From contig NZ_JAHKRT010000003.1 in assembly GCF_018863195.1 (NCBI RefSeq), positions 434,001 to 498,000 on the forward strand: a DNA stretch of 64,000 nt, written 5' to 3'. The notes beneath the pieces are model-generated. The model was given only the letters and a program-made list of their open reading frames with translations. It was not told the origin of the DNA and did no database searches. The stretch comes from Sphingomonas quercus. GTDB taxonomy: Bacteria; Pseudomonadota; Alphaproteobacteria; Sphingomonadales; Sphingomonadaceae. The position numbers were made by a program, and so were the translations under genes. Numbering within the stretch: the first letter of the stretch is position 1; each line of letters begins with the position of its first letter. Shown one piece after another: positions 9,931 to 20,165 of this stretch.

Positions 9931-12900
9931 TCAGAGCCCGATCTGGAGAGTCGCGCGCAGCGAGAGCGCGGGCCGGCCCTGCTGCTGTTCGGCGCCGAAC
10001 TCGCCGCCGAGGCGGAAGCTGGCATTGCCGCCGATCGCGCGCACCCGCCCGACCCAGCCATTGGTGCGGTCCTCCGGCGTCAGGCGGAAGCTCTGGCCGC
10101 CCTCGAACCGGGCGGTCGTGACGCCAAGGCCGCCGCCGACAATCTCGCGCCGGCCGCCCTCCAGCTCGATGCGGAACCAGCCGTCATCCTGATAGGCACC
10201 GCCGAAATCAAGGCCGGCGGCGACGCTGCCGGTGACGGCCAGCTCGTCCGAATTGCGCGAATCGACGATGAGGTCGAAGGCCTTGCCGCCGCCGGTCTCG
10301 GTATAACCGCCCTCGTGCAGCCGATAATAATCGACGGCCACGATCGGGCGGAGGGAGATCATGCCCAGCCAGCTCTCATAGGAGACGGCGCCGGAAGCGG
10401 AGACGAGCCGGCCGTTCCACTTGCCGTCGGCATTGCGCGCCACCGAGTCGGAGCCGACCGTGCCGTTGAAATCGCGCTCGCTGTCGAAGTTGATCGTCCC
10501 CGCCGCGACGCGGGCATTGGCCTGCAGCCCGTTCCACTTGGCGCGCCAGTAGGCGGCCACCTCGAACTGACCGGCATCGACCTCGTTGTTGGTGCCGGCA
10601 TCCGCCTCCCGACCCCACAGATAGGCGAGCGACACGCCGACATTGCCGAACCCGGTCTTGTATTCGGCGCCGCCGGCGAGACCCCAGCCGGTGACGTCGT
10701 AGCCGGCGGTGTCGCCGACGCTCTTGGAGCGGCCGAAGCCGACCTGCTGGAGCCAGTAACCCCAGCGGCCCTCGTCCTTGAACGGGCCCTTGGGATCAGC
10801 GAGCATGCGGGCGAGAGCGCGCGAGCCGGACGTCACTGCCTCGAACGTGCCGCCGGCATGCTCCGGGAGCATCTGGCGCAGCTGGGCGCGGAAGCCGTCG
10901 CCGTCGGTCTGGTTGAGGAAGACCTTGGCGACATCGCCATCATTGGCGAGCGCGGCGTAGATGGCGCTGTAGGCACTCGCCTGCGAGCGATTGAGGCCAA
11001 GCTCGTCGGTGGTCTTGCGGATGATGTCGACCGACAGCTCATTGGCCGCCGAGGTCACGACATTGCCCTTGTAGAGAAAGGGCAGCAACGTCGTCGTCGA
11101 GCCGATATTGGCAGCGCCGGTGAGCGTGCCGGCACGCAGGATGACGTAACGACCCTCCGCATTGTCGAGGCTGGTGAGCTTCACCGCGACCTTGGAGTCG
11201 GCGGCGAAGCTGGCGGTGCCGGCGACGTTGACGATGGTCTGGTTGCTGCGGTCGAGCGTCACCGCGAGCGTGCCGCCGCCGGTGACGGCGAGGCTGCCGA
11301 TCGCCACGTTGCCGGTGTTGGTCAGTTGCAGCGTGCCGCCGGTGATCGCGACGTTGAGCGCCTGGGCATTGACGAGCTGGCCGTTGAAGCGGGCGGTGCC
11401 GCCCACGCTCAGGGTGTCGGCGCCGCCGCCGAAATCGGCCCGGCCCTGGTACACGGAGGTGCCGCTCAGCTCCATCCTGTCGCCGCCGTCCGCACCGAAG
11501 GCGATGCTGCCGGCATAGGCTGCGTCGCCGGACAGCGTCAGCCGGTCCTTGCCGGCGCCGAAGCTGGTGTCCCCGGTGATCGTGCCGTCGGCCAGCTCGA
11601 AGACATCGTCGCCGCTGCCGAAGCGCACGTCGCCGATGATCGCCGGCGCCGTCGCGGTGCTGGCGACGGCGGTCTGGCGGACGATGGTGCCGGTGGTGGT
11701 GGCGCTGAGATCGATGGCGAGGTTGCGGCCGGCGCCGGCGGTGGCGCCGGTCGCGGCGATGGCGCCGCTATTCTCGATCAGCTTGACTGTGCCGGAGCGG
11801 TCGACGATGCCGATCGCCGTGCCGCCGGCGCCGGCAGTGGCGGTCAGCTTGCCGCTGACCCGAATGGTCGGGACGGCCGCGCCGGCCTCCACGGCGATGG
11901 CAGTCGCCTTCGTCGCGGCCGTCCCTCCGCCACTCGCCGCGACAGTGCCGGCGATGCGGATCTCTGGGGTGGCGCCACCGGCGCGAATGCTGATCGCGGT
12001 GGCGTTGGCGCCGTTGGAGATGGCGGTGACGGTGCCGTTGACGCCGATGCCGCCGGCGATCGACGCGGCCTGGCCGAGCCCGCCCACGGCAATGCCGGTG
12101 GCGTCGACGCCCGCATAGACGCCGCTGCCGGTGACCGCGCCGTCGATGACGAGGCCGAAACCGGTGCCGGTGCCGGCGACCGGCCCGATGCTGACGCTGC
12201 GGTCGGCGGCGCCGATCACTATGGCCGGTGCGGCGCCATAGGCGGTGACGGCGGCGCTGCCCTCGGTCGAATCGGTGAGGCCGTCCTTGTCCTCGTCATT
12301 GTCGGTGGTGCTGTTGTCCTTGGGCGGCACAGCGAGGATGATGCCGCCGGCGACGTCGCCGGCGACGACCAGCGCCGAGCCGCCTTGCAGCAGATCGTCC
12401 GCATCGAGCTTGGTCGCATCGAGCGTACCGGTGGTGTCGCGATAGCCGGTCGCGGTCAGCGTGCCCTGGACGACGAGCGCGCCGCCGATCGTCCCGCCGA
12501 TCCGCGCCGCCGTCGCCCCCGCGCCCAGCGCCGAGGCGGTGCCGGCGAGGCGGACAGCGCCGCTCACCTCGCCGAGCGAGATGGCGGTGCCGCGATCCCC
12601 GACCACGGTGATCGTGCCGTTGTTGGTGAAATTGCCGTTGAGCTTGCCGCCGAGCCGCACGCCGTAGGAATCATTGCCGTTGACAGCGATGCTGCCGGCG
12701 CTGTCGTTGGTGATCGAGCCGTTATAGGCGCCGAGCGTGCGGATGCCGGCGCGGCCGGTGCCGGCGGCGTAAGGGCCGTCGAGATCGCCGTCCTTGTCGG
12801 TATCGGTGGCGGTATAGGTCTCGTTGACGATGATCTTGGCGGAATTGAGGATGTCGCCACCGGTTCCGGCATTGCCGAGCACGGCACTGGCGCCGTCGAC

Positions 12901-13137
12901 GTTGGTGATCTGGACGGTGCCCTGATTGGTGAATTTATTGGCGGAATCGATCAGCACCGGCGTGCCGCCGGTCGGAATCACCGATCCGTCGGAGGTGATG
13001 CGGATATCGTCGGCGCTGCCGGAGGCGGTGGCCTTCGAAGTCTGGACGCCATTCGTCACCTTGGTGGTGATCGTCGTCTCGGCATGGAGCGGAGCAGCGA
13101 TCGCGAGGAAGCAGGTGGAAGCGAGCAGACGGCGCAT
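9931..13137 (-). CDS. Type V autotransporter, outer-membrane beta-barrel
   Basis: This is a 1068-residue secreted protein. It has an N-terminal signal peptide (RRLLASTCFLAIAAPLHA), then a long passenger of Gly/Ala/Thr-rich beta-helix-like repeats with recurrent NNGTI, VNGTVTAISN and GDDVFELADG patterns. A C-terminal domain of about 280 residues (starting near GRWGYWLQQVGFG) has the alternating pattern of an autotransporter barrel. The barrel inserts in the outer membrane and exports the passenger. The passenger includes an acidic segment DNDEDKDGLTDSTEG, like a calcium-binding thrombospondin type 3 repeat. No protease or adhesin catalytic motif is visible, so its function is unknown. It lies 72 bp beyond the TonB receptor gene on the same strand. 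Confidence 0.88.
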   Translation of the reverse strand: MRRLLASTCFLAIAAPLHAETTITTKVTNGVQTSKATASGSADDIRITSDGSVIPTGGTPVLIDSANKFTNQGTVQITNVDGASAVLGNAGTGGDILNSAKIIVNETYTATDTDKDGDLDGPYAAGTGRAGIRTLGAYNGSITNDSAGSIAVNGNDSYGVRLGGKLNGNFTNNGTITVVGDRGTAISLGEVSGAVRLAGTASALGAGATAARIGGTIGGALVVQGTLTATGYRDTTGTLDATKLDADDLLQGGSALVVAGDVAGGIILAVPPKDNSTTDNDEDKDGLTDSTEGSAAVTAYGAAPAIVIGAADRSVSIGPVAGTGTGFGLVIDGAVTGSGVYAGVDATGIAVGGLGQAASIAGGIGVNGTVTAISNGANATAISIRAGGATPEIRIAGTVAASGGGTAATKATAIAVEAGAAVPTIRVSGKLTATAGAGGTAIGIVDRSGTVKLIENSGAIAATGATAGAGRNLAIDLSATTTGTIVRQTAVASTATAPAIIGDVRFGSGDDVFELADGTITGDTSFGAGKDRLTLSGDAAYAGSIAFGADGGDRMELSGTSVYQGRADFGGGADTLSVGGTARFNGQLVNAQALNVAITGGTLQLTNTGNVAIGSLAVTGGGTLAVTLDRSNQTIVNVAGTASFAADSKVAVKLTSLDNAEGRYVILRAGTLTGAANIGSTTTLLPFLYKGNVVTSAANELSVDIIRKTTDELGLNRSQASAYSAIYAALANDGDVAKVFLNQTDGDGFRAQLRQMLPEHAGGTFEAVTSGSRALARMLADPKGPFKDEGRWGYWLQQVGFGRSKSVGDTAGYDVTGWGLAGGAEYKTGFGNVGVSLAYLWGREADAGTNNEVDAGQFEVAAYWRAKWNGLQANARVAAGTINFDSERDFNGTVGSDSVARNADGKWNGRLVSASGAVSYESWLGMISLRPIVAVDYYRLHEGGYTETGGGKAFDLIVDSRNSDELAVTGSVAAGLDFGGAYQDDGWFRIELEGGRREIVGGGLGVTTARFEGGQSFRLTPEDRTNGWVGRVRAIGGNASFRLGGEFGAEQQQGRPALSLRATLQIGL

Positions 13138-13209
13138 TCGTTGTCCCTTTTGGCCATGTTCTGGCGATAGGACGGAGGCGACCGTTACGGCCCTTGACGG
13201 GGCCGGCAG

Positions 13210-15678
13210 CTAGAAGGCGGCGTCGACGCCGAGGCGGAGCGTGCGCGGGCGCAGGGGGGTGATCTGGCTGCGGCCGACGCGGAAAGGGGTGCCGAGCGAG
13301 AAGCGGTTGCCGACCGAGTCGGCGAGGTTGGTGACGCCCAGCGTCACGCCCAGCGTCGGCCGCCCGATGCGCAGGTTCAGCGCGGTGTCGACATAGTCTC
13401 CCTGCGCCTCGCCCAGCACCGGCCCGATGCCGAGCCGCGAACGGCCGACATAGCGCGCCCAGCCGCTGACATGGAGGTCGGTGCCGTTCCCGTCCAGCGG
13501 GTGGCGCCAGTCAAAGCCGGCGCGGCCGGCATAGCGCGCGACATTGGGCACGCGGCTCATCCGCGACAGCGCCAGCGTGCTGAACGCCGGCTGCGGATCG
13601 GTGACGCGGCTGCTGTTCATCGCGAAGCCGAGGTCGACATGGAGATTGGCGTCGGGCTGCCAGCCGGCGGTGGCGGCGAGCGACCAGATGCGTCCGTCGC
13701 CGATATTGGCAGTGGTCGGCAGGCCGAAGGAGTCGATGAAATCGGCCTGGATATCGTTCCAGCGCGTATAGGACAGGCTGGCCGTCAGGTCGAACGGGTC
13801 GCGCCCCGTCGCGCCGAGGCGCATGCCCGCCTCCAGCGTCGCGACGTGATCGTTGCGGAAGCGCGTGACATAGTCGCTCTCGACCGCCAGCCCGCCCGGG
13901 CGGAACCCTTCCTGATAACGGGTGTACAGGGTGACGCGCGGCAGCACGTTGGCGGTGATGCCGAGTGAGGGCAGCAGACTCTGCTCGGTGCGTGCGGCGA
14001 CGATCGCCTCGCGTGAGACGATCTCGGCCTGGCTGAAGGCGACGGCCGGCTTGAGGGTCAGCGCGCTGCCGTCCATTCCCTCACCGGCCAGCCGCGCCCG
14101 GGTGTAGCGCGCGCCGGCCGTCACCGTCAGCATCGGCGCGGGCTGGTAGCTCGCCTCGCCGTAGAGGGTGAACTCGCCGATGCGATTGACCACGCCGGTC
14201 ACCGGGATGAGCAGGTTGGGCGGCCCGAGGGTACGGCCCAGCCGGGTGCGGTTGTGGATGTAGCTGACCCCCACCACCCAGCCGAACCCGTCCGCCATCG
14301 GCCGCCACAGCCGTGTCTCGGTGCTGAAGAAGCGGGTGTCGTTGGTCTGGACGAACAGCCGTGACTGGCCGGGCGACGCCGGCAGGGTCGGCGGGAAGAA
14401 GATCACGCCCGGATTGAGCAGGCGCACCTGGGCGATGACCGGGGCGGTCGGCAGACTGGCGTCGTAACGCTCCGAAAGCTGCTGGTCGGCAAGGCCGGTC
14501 GACGAGCGCAGGCGCAGATCGCCCCAGTCCCGGGTGATGACCAGCTGGGCCAGGCGATAGCGCGCATCGAAACCCTGATCGACATCGCTGGCCCGGGTCA
14601 GCCGCCTGGCACCCTTGTCGGCATATTGGCTGTCGGCGCCGTGAATGTCCTGGATGACGCCGCCCAGATCGACCGTCCACCCTTCCGCCGGCTCGAGCCG
14701 CAGCGTGGCGCGGCCGCCGGCGGTGCGGGTGCGGTTGACGTCCTTCTTGCCGGTCAGCGTATCGTCGATATAGCCGCCGTCGACGATGCCGTAGCCGACC
14801 GCGCGCAACGCCACGCCCTGCGCCAGCGGCACATTGACCATGCCGCCGAGATCGCCGCTCGGATCGCCATGCTGGGTGAGCGAGGCGCCCGCCCACATGG
14901 CGCCTGCCGGGTCGGGGGACGGCGCGTTGCCGACGGTGCGGATGATGCCGCCCAGCGAGCCGGCGCCGTAAAGCGTGCCCTGCGGCCCTTCCAGCACCTC
15001 CACCGAGGCGATGTCGTAGAGGCGCAGATCCGGATCCGGCGCGTTGTAGCTGAGGCGGATGTCGCCGAGATACTGGCCGACCGTCGACTGGGTGGGGCCG
15101 GTGAAGCTCGAGTCGGCGATGCCGCGGATGAACAGCTTGTTGCGCCCGGCGCCGAGATGGGTCGAGGAAACGGTGGCGAGCCGGGCGAGGATCGCGTCGG
15201 TGCCGCCTGCCCCGCCCATCGCCAGATCGGCGCCCTCGATCAGCGTCGCCGTGCCCGCGAAGTCGCGGAGCGGCATGTCGCGCTTGCTGGCGGTGACGAT
15301 GATCGGCACCTCGGCCTCCGCCTTGTCCGGATCGGCGAGGGTGGAGGCGGGCCGGGCGATCGGCGCGGGCGCCTCGCGCGCGACGATCCGCCAGCCGCGC
15401 GGGCCAGCGGCGCGCACTTCGGCCGGCGCGCTGCCGAGCAGCCGGCGCAGCGCCACCTGCACCTCCATTCGCCCGCGCAGCGCCGGCACCGGGCGCCGCC
15501 ACAACCGGGCGTCGTCGACGACGATGCTGACCCCGGCCTGCGCGCCGAGCGCCAGAACGGCCTGCCCAAGCGATCCGGCAGGCACATCAAGGGCAGGCGC
15601 CGCGGCCCGGGTCGGCGCGGCGAGGGTCAGCAGGGCTGCGGCACAGGAAAGGCTCAGGACGCGCCGGTCAGCAGCCAT
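13210..15678 (-). CDS. TonB-dependent receptor with STN signalling domain (FecA-like transducer)
   Basis: This 822-residue outer-membrane receptor starts with a signal peptide (VLSLSCAAALLTLAAPTRA). An STN domain follows at about residues 27-110 (ALDVPAGSLGQAVLALGAQA to the GWRIVARE strand), which in FecA-type receptors contacts the FecR anti-sigma factor. The plug domain is at about 125-245 (VEVLEGPQGTLYGAGSLGG) and the rest is a 22-strand-type barrel ending TLRLGVDAAF. The start overlaps the fecR stop by 25 bp. The substrate cannot be told. Iron-siderophore uptake is typical of FecIR-linked receptors, but sphingomonads also use such sets for other ligands. Confidence 0.9.
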   Translation of the reverse strand: MAADRRVLSLSCAAALLTLAAPTRAAAPALDVPAGSLGQAVLALGAQAGVSIVVDDARLWRRPVPALRGRMEVQVALRRLLGSAPAEVRAAGPRGWRIVAREAPAPIARPASTLADPDKAEAEVPIIVTASKRDMPLRDFAGTATLIEGADLAMGGAGGTDAILARLATVSSTHLGAGRNKLFIRGIADSSFTGPTQSTVGQYLGDIRLSYNAPDPDLRLYDIASVEVLEGPQGTLYGAGSLGGIIRTVGNAPSPDPAGAMWAGASLTQHGDPSGDLGGMVNVPLAQGVALRAVGYGIVDGGYIDDTLTGKKDVNRTRTAGGRATLRLEPAEGWTVDLGGVIQDIHGADSQYADKGARRLTRASDVDQGFDARYRLAQLVITRDWGDLRLRSSTGLADQQLSERYDASLPTAPVIAQVRLLNPGVIFFPPTLPASPGQSRLFVQTNDTRFFSTETRLWRPMADGFGWVVGVSYIHNRTRLGRTLGPPNLLIPVTGVVNRIGEFTLYGEASYQPAPMLTVTAGARYTRARLAGEGMDGSALTLKPAVAFSQAEIVSREAIVAARTEQSLLPSLGITANVLPRVTLYTRYQEGFRPGGLAVESDYVTRFRNDHVATLEAGMRLGATGRDPFDLTASLSYTRWNDIQADFIDSFGLPTTANIGDGRIWSLAATAGWQPDANLHVDLGFAMNSSRVTDPQPAFSTLALSRMSRVPNVARYAGRAGFDWRHPLDGNGTDLHVSGWARYVGRSRLGIGPVLGEAQGDYVDTALNLRIGRPTLGVTLGVTNLADSVGNRFSLGTPFRVGRSQITPLRPRTLRLGVDAAF

Positions 15679-16601
15679 CCCCCCTCCGCCTGCTTTCGCA
15701 TGGCGAGGCCGAGCAGTGCGCCGATGCGGGCCGGATCCTCCTTCAGCCCATCCAGCAACACCGTGCCCCGGAACGGCCGCGCTGCCAGCGCCGGCGCCAC
15801 CGTCACGCGCACGCCCAGCGCCCGCGACAGATCGGCGGCGACATCGCCGAGCGCCGCGCCGCCATAGATCAGCCGCCCATGGGACCAGCCGCCCACCGCT
15901 TCGAGCGGCACCGCCCCGACCACCGCGCGCGCGCCGCCATCCTCAGCGCGCAGCCGCCTGCCCGGATCGAGGCGCACCGCCTCGGCTTCCGGATTCCACA
16001 TCACCGCGCCCTCGGCGACGGAAACGGTGGTGACGGTACCCTCCCGCGTCACGTCGAACACGGTGCCGAGATCGACCAGCCGATCCTGGCCGACCGCGAC
16101 GCGAAAGGGATGAGCGGCGTCGTGGACGACAGTGAACAGCGCTTCGCCATGCTCCAATGTGGCTGCGCGCGGATCCCTGCGATCCAGCATCAGGCGGGTA
16201 CCGCCGTTCATCGCGATACGCGTACCGTCGCGGAGGGTGACGGTCTGGCGGACGCCGGACGGGGTCTCGACCGCATAGCGATCGGGCCGTTCCTGCCACA
16301 CCATCCAGCCGCCGGCGACCGCGAGCATGGCCGCCGCCATGCTGCCGAGGACGCGGCGCCGGCCGATGCGGGCAGGCGCGGCCGACGGCACCGGGCGCGC
16401 CGGCGCCGGGGCTTCGGCCAGCAGCTCCGCCATCGTCGCGGCATCGCCCGCCAGCGCGTGGTAGCGCGCGGCATGCGCGGGATCGGCCTCCAGCCAGTCC
16501 TGGAAGCCCTCCCAATCCTCGAATGCGGGGTCTTCGGTGCGGACCAGCCAGCCCAGCGCCTGCTCCCCGATCGGATCATTGCCCTGCAACTGCATCATCA
16601 C
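15654..16601 (-). CDS. FecR-family anti-sigma factor
   Basis: This 315-residue protein carries the DUF4880-type N-terminal segment (EQALGWLVRTEDPAFEDWEGFQDWLEADPAH shape), a single membrane helix near residues 85-105 (VLGSMAAAMLAVAGGWMVW), and the periplasmic FecR domain (ETPSGVRQTVTLRDGTRIAMN, DLGTVFDVTREG). A C-terminal STN-like segment begins near LIYGGAALGDVAADLS. It relays receptor occupancy to the ECF sigma factor encoded 51 bp upstream. It overlaps the receptor gene downstream, so all three are one operon. Confidence 0.9.
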   Translation of the reverse strand: MMMQLQGNDPIGEQALGWLVRTEDPAFEDWEGFQDWLEADPAHAARYHALAGDAATMAELLAEAPAPARPVPSAAPARIGRRRVLGSMAAAMLAVAGGWMVWQERPDRYAVETPSGVRQTVTLRDGTRIAMNGGTRLMLDRRDPRAATLEHGEALFTVVHDAAHPFRVAVGQDRLVDLGTVFDVTREGTVTTVSVAEGAVMWNPEAEAVRLDPGRRLRAEDGGARAVVGAVPLEAVGGWSHGRLIYGGAALGDVAADLSRALGVRVTVAPALAARPFRGTVLLDGLKEDPARIGALLGLAMRKQAEGGWLLTGAS

Positions 16602-16652
16602 GCCTCCATCGACATGACGGAGACGCCGGGCGGGTGCCTTGGCACAGGATGC

Positions 16653-17168
16653 TCAACCATCGTCAAGAGACCTCCTGACCTCGACCAGTGCCTTGTAGGC
16701 CTTGCGCAGGTCGCTCTCGACCGTGCTGAGGCTGACGCCCTGCTCGGCAGCGATCTGCTTCTGGCCGATGCCCTCGATGCGATGGCGGCGGAACACCGCC
16801 TCGACACGCGGGCCAAGCGCGCTCAGCGCCGCCTGGGCGCGGGCCAGTTCCTCGCGCGCGATCATCGCGCGATCGCTGGCCGGCGTGTCCGATCGGCCCG
16901 GCACGGTGCCGCCGGTCACGTCGCTCCAATCCCGCTCGCGCTTGGCCGACTGGGCCAGGGAGCGATGGCGATCGAGCATCAGATTGTTGGCGGCGCGATA
17001 GAGGTAAGACAGCGGCTGCGCCACCGGCCCGGGCCGGCTCGCCTGCAGCTTCAGCCACAATTCCTGCAGCAGGTCCTCCGCCGCGTCGCCCGCGCCGTGC
17101 GCCTTGAGGAATCGCAGCAGCCTCGCGCGATTGCCAAGGAACACGGCCTCCAGGCCACTCGCTTCCAT
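16653..17168 (-). CDS. ECF RNA polymerase sigma factor, FecI-like
   Basis: This 171-residue sigma-70 family protein has region 2 at about residues 10-75 (EDLLQELWLKLQ, LSYLYRAANNLMLDRHRS) and region 4 at about 110-165 (FRRHRIEGIGQKQIAAEQGVSLSTVESDLRKA), the latter with a clear helix-turn-helix. The order sigma factor, FecR, TonB receptor with STN domain is the classical cell-surface signalling unit. The sigma factor probably activates its own receptor operon. Confidence 0.92.
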   Translation of the reverse strand: MEASGLEAVFLGNRARLLRFLKAHGAGDAAEDLLQELWLKLQASRPGPVAQPLSYLYRAANNLMLDRHRSLAQSAKRERDWSDVTGGTVPGRSDTPASDRAMIAREELARAQAALSALGPRVEAVFRRHRIEGIGQKQIAAEQGVSLSTVESDLRKAYKALVEVRRSLDDG

Positions 17169-17281
17169 ATCCTTCCCAAACAGACGATCGGCCGCAAACG
17201 GCCCGCGGGCAGGCCGAGCGCGTTAGCGGCAAATCACGCGAATTGCCATAAGCGAGAGCATGTCTGCGCCTCCTCGCGGCG

Positions 17282-17770
17282 TCAGACCGGCTCAAGCCCG
17301 GCATTGATGAGCGCCGCGGCAGCTTGCTCCAGCCGATGCAGCATGGCGACGAAGCCGGCCACCTCGTCGTCGCTGCATCCGTCGAGGAGCTGCTGCTCAA
17401 GACGGAGCGCTGCCGGCGCGACCTCGGCATAAAGATCCTCGCCTTCTCGCGACAGGCTGAGCAAATGCGAGCGGCGATCGCCGGGATTGGCCTCGCGCAC
17501 CAGCAGCCGCCGGTCGACGAGCGCCGCCGCCGCGCGGCTCACCGTCATCTTGTCCATGCGGGTGCGCTGGGCGACGTCGATCGACATCAACGGCCCGCTT
17601 TCCGCCAGCACCGCGACCACCCGCCATTGCGGGATGCCGAGACCGAATCGGGTTTCGTAAGCGCGCGCGATGGCGTGGCTCACAAGATGCGTTGCGATCG
17701 AAAGACGATAGGGGATGAAATCCGCGAGTATGAGCTGCCGTTCGTCCTGGTCGTCGGTTGCCCTTTGCAT
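17282..17770 (-). CDS. MarR-family transcriptional regulator
   Basis: This 162-residue winged helix-turn-helix protein has the DNA-binding core MSIDVAQRTRMDKMTVSRAA and wing ANPGDRRSHLLSLS (the DxRS/DRR motif of MarR proteins). It is divergent from hmgA, with 117 bp between the starts. That arrangement suggests it represses the homogentisate pathway or responds to an aromatic ligand, but the link is inferred from position only. Confidence 0.9.
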   Translation of the reverse strand: MQRATDDQDERQLILADFIPYRLSIATHLVSHAIARAYETRFGLGIPQWRVVAVLAESGPLMSIDVAQRTRMDKMTVSRAAAALVDRRLLVREANPGDRRSHLLSLSREGEDLYAEVAPAALRLEQQLLDGCSDDEVAGFVAMLHRLEQAAAALINAGLEPV

Positions 17771-17887
17771 GGCATTCCCTCTTTCCTCCCCTAAACCCCT
17801 CCACCTGCCCGAAACAGGCCGCCGGGGTAAAGGGGCGGTTGACGCTTCCCGCCGACAGTATCATTTGTTACGAAAAGGAGAGCGACG

Positions 17888-19177
17888 ATGATCACGGGCG
17901 ATGCCTATGTCGGCGGCTTTGCCGGCCATGTCGCGACGGAAGCCGTTCCGGGCGCCCTGCCGATCGGCCGCAATTCGCCGCAGCGCCCGGCCTTCGGCCT
18001 CTATGCCGAGCAGCTTTCCGGCACCGCCTTCACCGCGCCGCGGGCCGAGAACCGGCGCAGCTGGCTGTACCGTCTGCGGCCGAGTGCGGCACATCCGCCG
18101 TTCCGCAGTTATGAGGGCGCGCAGCTGTTCGCGCCTGGCGCCGAGCAGGCGCCGCTGCCGCCCAACCGGCTGCGCTGGGATCCGATGCCGCCGGATGAAG
18201 ACGGTGTCGACCTGATCGACGGCATGGTGACGATGCTCGCCAATCGCGATCCGGCGAGCCTCGAGGGCGTGGCCGTGCATCGCTACGCCGCCAGCCGCGA
18301 CATGACGGCGCGCGCGTTCGTCGATGCCGATGGGGAGCTGCTGTTCGTGCCGCAGGCCGGCCGGCTGACATTGCTTACCGAGCTGGGGCGGATCGAGGTT
18401 GGACCCGGCATGATCGCGCTGGTGCCGCGCGGCGTGCGCTTCCGCGCGCTGCTGCCGGATGGACGGGCGGCAGGCTATGTCGCGGAGAATCACGGGAGCC
18501 TGTTCCGCTTGCCCGAGCTGGGTCCGATCGGCGCCAACGGCCTCGCCGCCGCGCGCGACTTCGAGACGCCCGTCGCCTGGTATGAGGATGTGCGCCAGCC
18601 GTTCGGGCTGGTGCAGAAATATATGGGCACGCTGTGGACGACGACGCTCGACCACTCGCCGCTCGACGTCGTCGCCTGGCACGGCAATCTGGCGCCATGG
18701 CGTTATGATCTCGCTCGCTTCAATGCGATGGGCACCGTCAGCTTCGATCATCCCGATCCCTCGATCTTCACCGTGCTGACCTCGCCCAGCGACGTGCCCG
18801 GCCGCGCCAACGCCGATTTCGTGATTTTCCCGCCGCGCTGGATGGTCGCCGAGGACACGTTCCGGCCGCCCTGGTTCCACCGCAATGTGATGAGCGAGGC
18901 GATGGGCCTGATCCACGGCACCTATGACGCCAAGGCCGAAGGCTTCGCGCCGGGCGGGCTCAGCCTGCACAATCTGATGGCCGGGCACGGCCCCGATGTG
19001 GCGAGCTGGCGCGCGGCCAGCGAGGCAACCCTCGCCCCGCACCGGCTGGAGGGAACGCTTGCCTTCATGGTCGAGAGCTGCTGGCCCTATCGCCCGACCG
19101 CCCACGCGCTCGCGACCGCCCAGCCCGATTATGACGCCTGCTGGGCGGATTTCCCGGTCGCGAAGCTGCCCGGCTAG
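17888..19177 (+). CDS. hmgA: Homogentisate 1,2-dioxygenase
   Basis: HmgA opens the ring of homogentisate to maleylacetoacetate in tyrosine/phenylalanine breakdown. The 429-residue protein shows the family signature [15 protein letters not shown] near the N-terminus, [11 protein letters not shown], and the metal-binding region [18 protein letters not shown] with the expected His and Glu ligands. A further block, [15 protein letters not shown], follows. The ATG at 17888 has a strong ribosome-binding site (AAGGAG). No fumarylacetoacetase or isomerase gene is adjacent in this window. Confidence 0.95.
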   Translation: MITGDAYVGGFAGHVATEAVPGALPIGRNSPQRPAFGLYAEQLSGTAFTAPRAENRRSWLYRLRPSAAHPPFRSYEGAQLFAPGAEQAPLPPNRLRWDPMPPDEDGVDLIDGMVTMLANRDPASLEGVAVHRYAASRDMTARAFVDADGELLFVPQAGRLTLLTELGRIEVGPGMIALVPRGVRFRALLPDGRAAGYVAENHGSLFRLPELGPIGANGLAAARDFETPVAWYEDVRQPFGLVQKYMGTLWTTTLDHSPLDVVAWHGNLAPWRYDLARFNAMGTVSFDHPDPSIFTVLTSPSDVPGRANADFVIFPPRWMVAEDTFRPPWFHRNVMSEAMGLIHGTYDAKAEGFAPGGLSLHNLMAGHGPDVASWRAASEATLAPHRLEGTLAFMVESCWPYRPTAHALATAQPDYDACWADFPVAKLPG

Positions 19178-19230
19178 AGACGCGCGCCGCCCCGTGCTAA
19201 GGCGCGCGGCGAGGGGGAGGTGGAACGCGC

Positions 19231-20157
19231 ATGCCGCATCTGCCGGATTTCGAGGCCTGGGCGATCTTCGCCAAGGTGGCCGAGCGCGGCTCGTTCAGCC
19301 AGGCGGCGGACGAGCTTGGCCTGGCCAAGACGACGGTGTCCAAGTCGATTTCGCGGCTGGAAACCAAGATGCGCACGACGCTGATCCACCGCACGACCCG
19401 CAAATTGTCGCTGACGGAGAGCGGCCGGCTGTCGCTGGACCGGGCGTTGCGCATCCTCGCCGACGGCGCTGCGATCGAGGCGGACATCCTGGAGGAGGCC
19501 GCAGTGCCGCGCGGCCAGCTTCGCGTCGCTTCCACCACCGGCTTCGGGCTGGAAGCGCTGGCGCCGGCCCTGCCGGAGTTCATGGAAGCCTATCCGGAGA
19601 TCGAACTCGAGCTGTGCCTGACCGAGGATCGGGTGGATCTCATCGCCGATGGCTGGGATCTCGCCATCCAGATCGGCGGCAACATCGATTCCTCGCTGCG
19701 CATCAGCCGGCTGTTCTCGCTGCGCCGGCCGCTGGTCGCCGCACCTTCCTTCCTGCAGCGCCACGGCGTGCCCGGCCATCCTTCCGAGCTCGCCGAGTAT
19801 CGGGTGATCATCCCGACCCATGTGCCGTGGAGCAGCAACTGGGAATTCACCCATAACATCACCGGCGAGGTGGCCCATGTCCATGTCGGCGGCGGACTGA
19901 GGGTGAATAATGCCGCGGCGATGCTGCCGGCGCTGAAGGCCGGGCTCGGCATCACGCTGATGCCGGAATTCTTCGTCTGGGAGGAGATCGAGGCCGGCGC
20001 GCTCAGCCTGGTTCTGGCCGACTGGACGGTGCCGCCCGGGCCGATCTGCGTGGTGACGCCGCCGGGTCGCGCGCGGCCGGCGCGGGTGCGCGTGTTCCTG
20101 GAGTTCCTGCGCGAGCATTTCTCGAGCCAGCCCTGGGCGCGCGGCGTCGAGCGCTAA
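19231..20157 (+). CDS. LysR-family transcriptional regulator
   Basis: This 308-residue LysR protein has an N-terminal winged helix-turn-helix (FAKVAERGSFSQAADELGLAKTTVSKSISRLE) and a C-terminal ligand-binding domain of the type found in the CrgA/PtrR subgroup (GQLRVASTTGFGLEALAPALPEF). It follows hmgA on the same strand by 53 bp and is convergent with ohr (8-bp gap). The target is unknown. Confidence 0.92.
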   Translation: MPHLPDFEAWAIFAKVAERGSFSQAADELGLAKTTVSKSISRLETKMRTTLIHRTTRKLSLTESGRLSLDRALRILADGAAIEADILEEAAVPRGQLRVASTTGFGLEALAPALPEFMEAYPEIELELCLTEDRVDLIADGWDLAIQIGGNIDSSLRISRLFSLRRPLVAAPSFLQRHGVPGHPSELAEYRVIIPTHVPWSSNWEFTHNITGEVAHVHVGGGLRVNNAAAMLPALKAGLGITLMPEFFVWEEIEAGALSLVLADWTVPPGPICVVTPPGRARPARVRVFLEFLREHFSSQPWARGVER

Positions 20158-20165
20158 GGGGGGAA

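Noticed and set aside
9868-13170. 1100-codon open frame opposite the autotransporter gene
   Set aside because: It is the antisense of a Gly/Ala-rich, high-GC gene and has no signal, family motif or ribosome-binding site. The minus-strand autotransporter explains the region.
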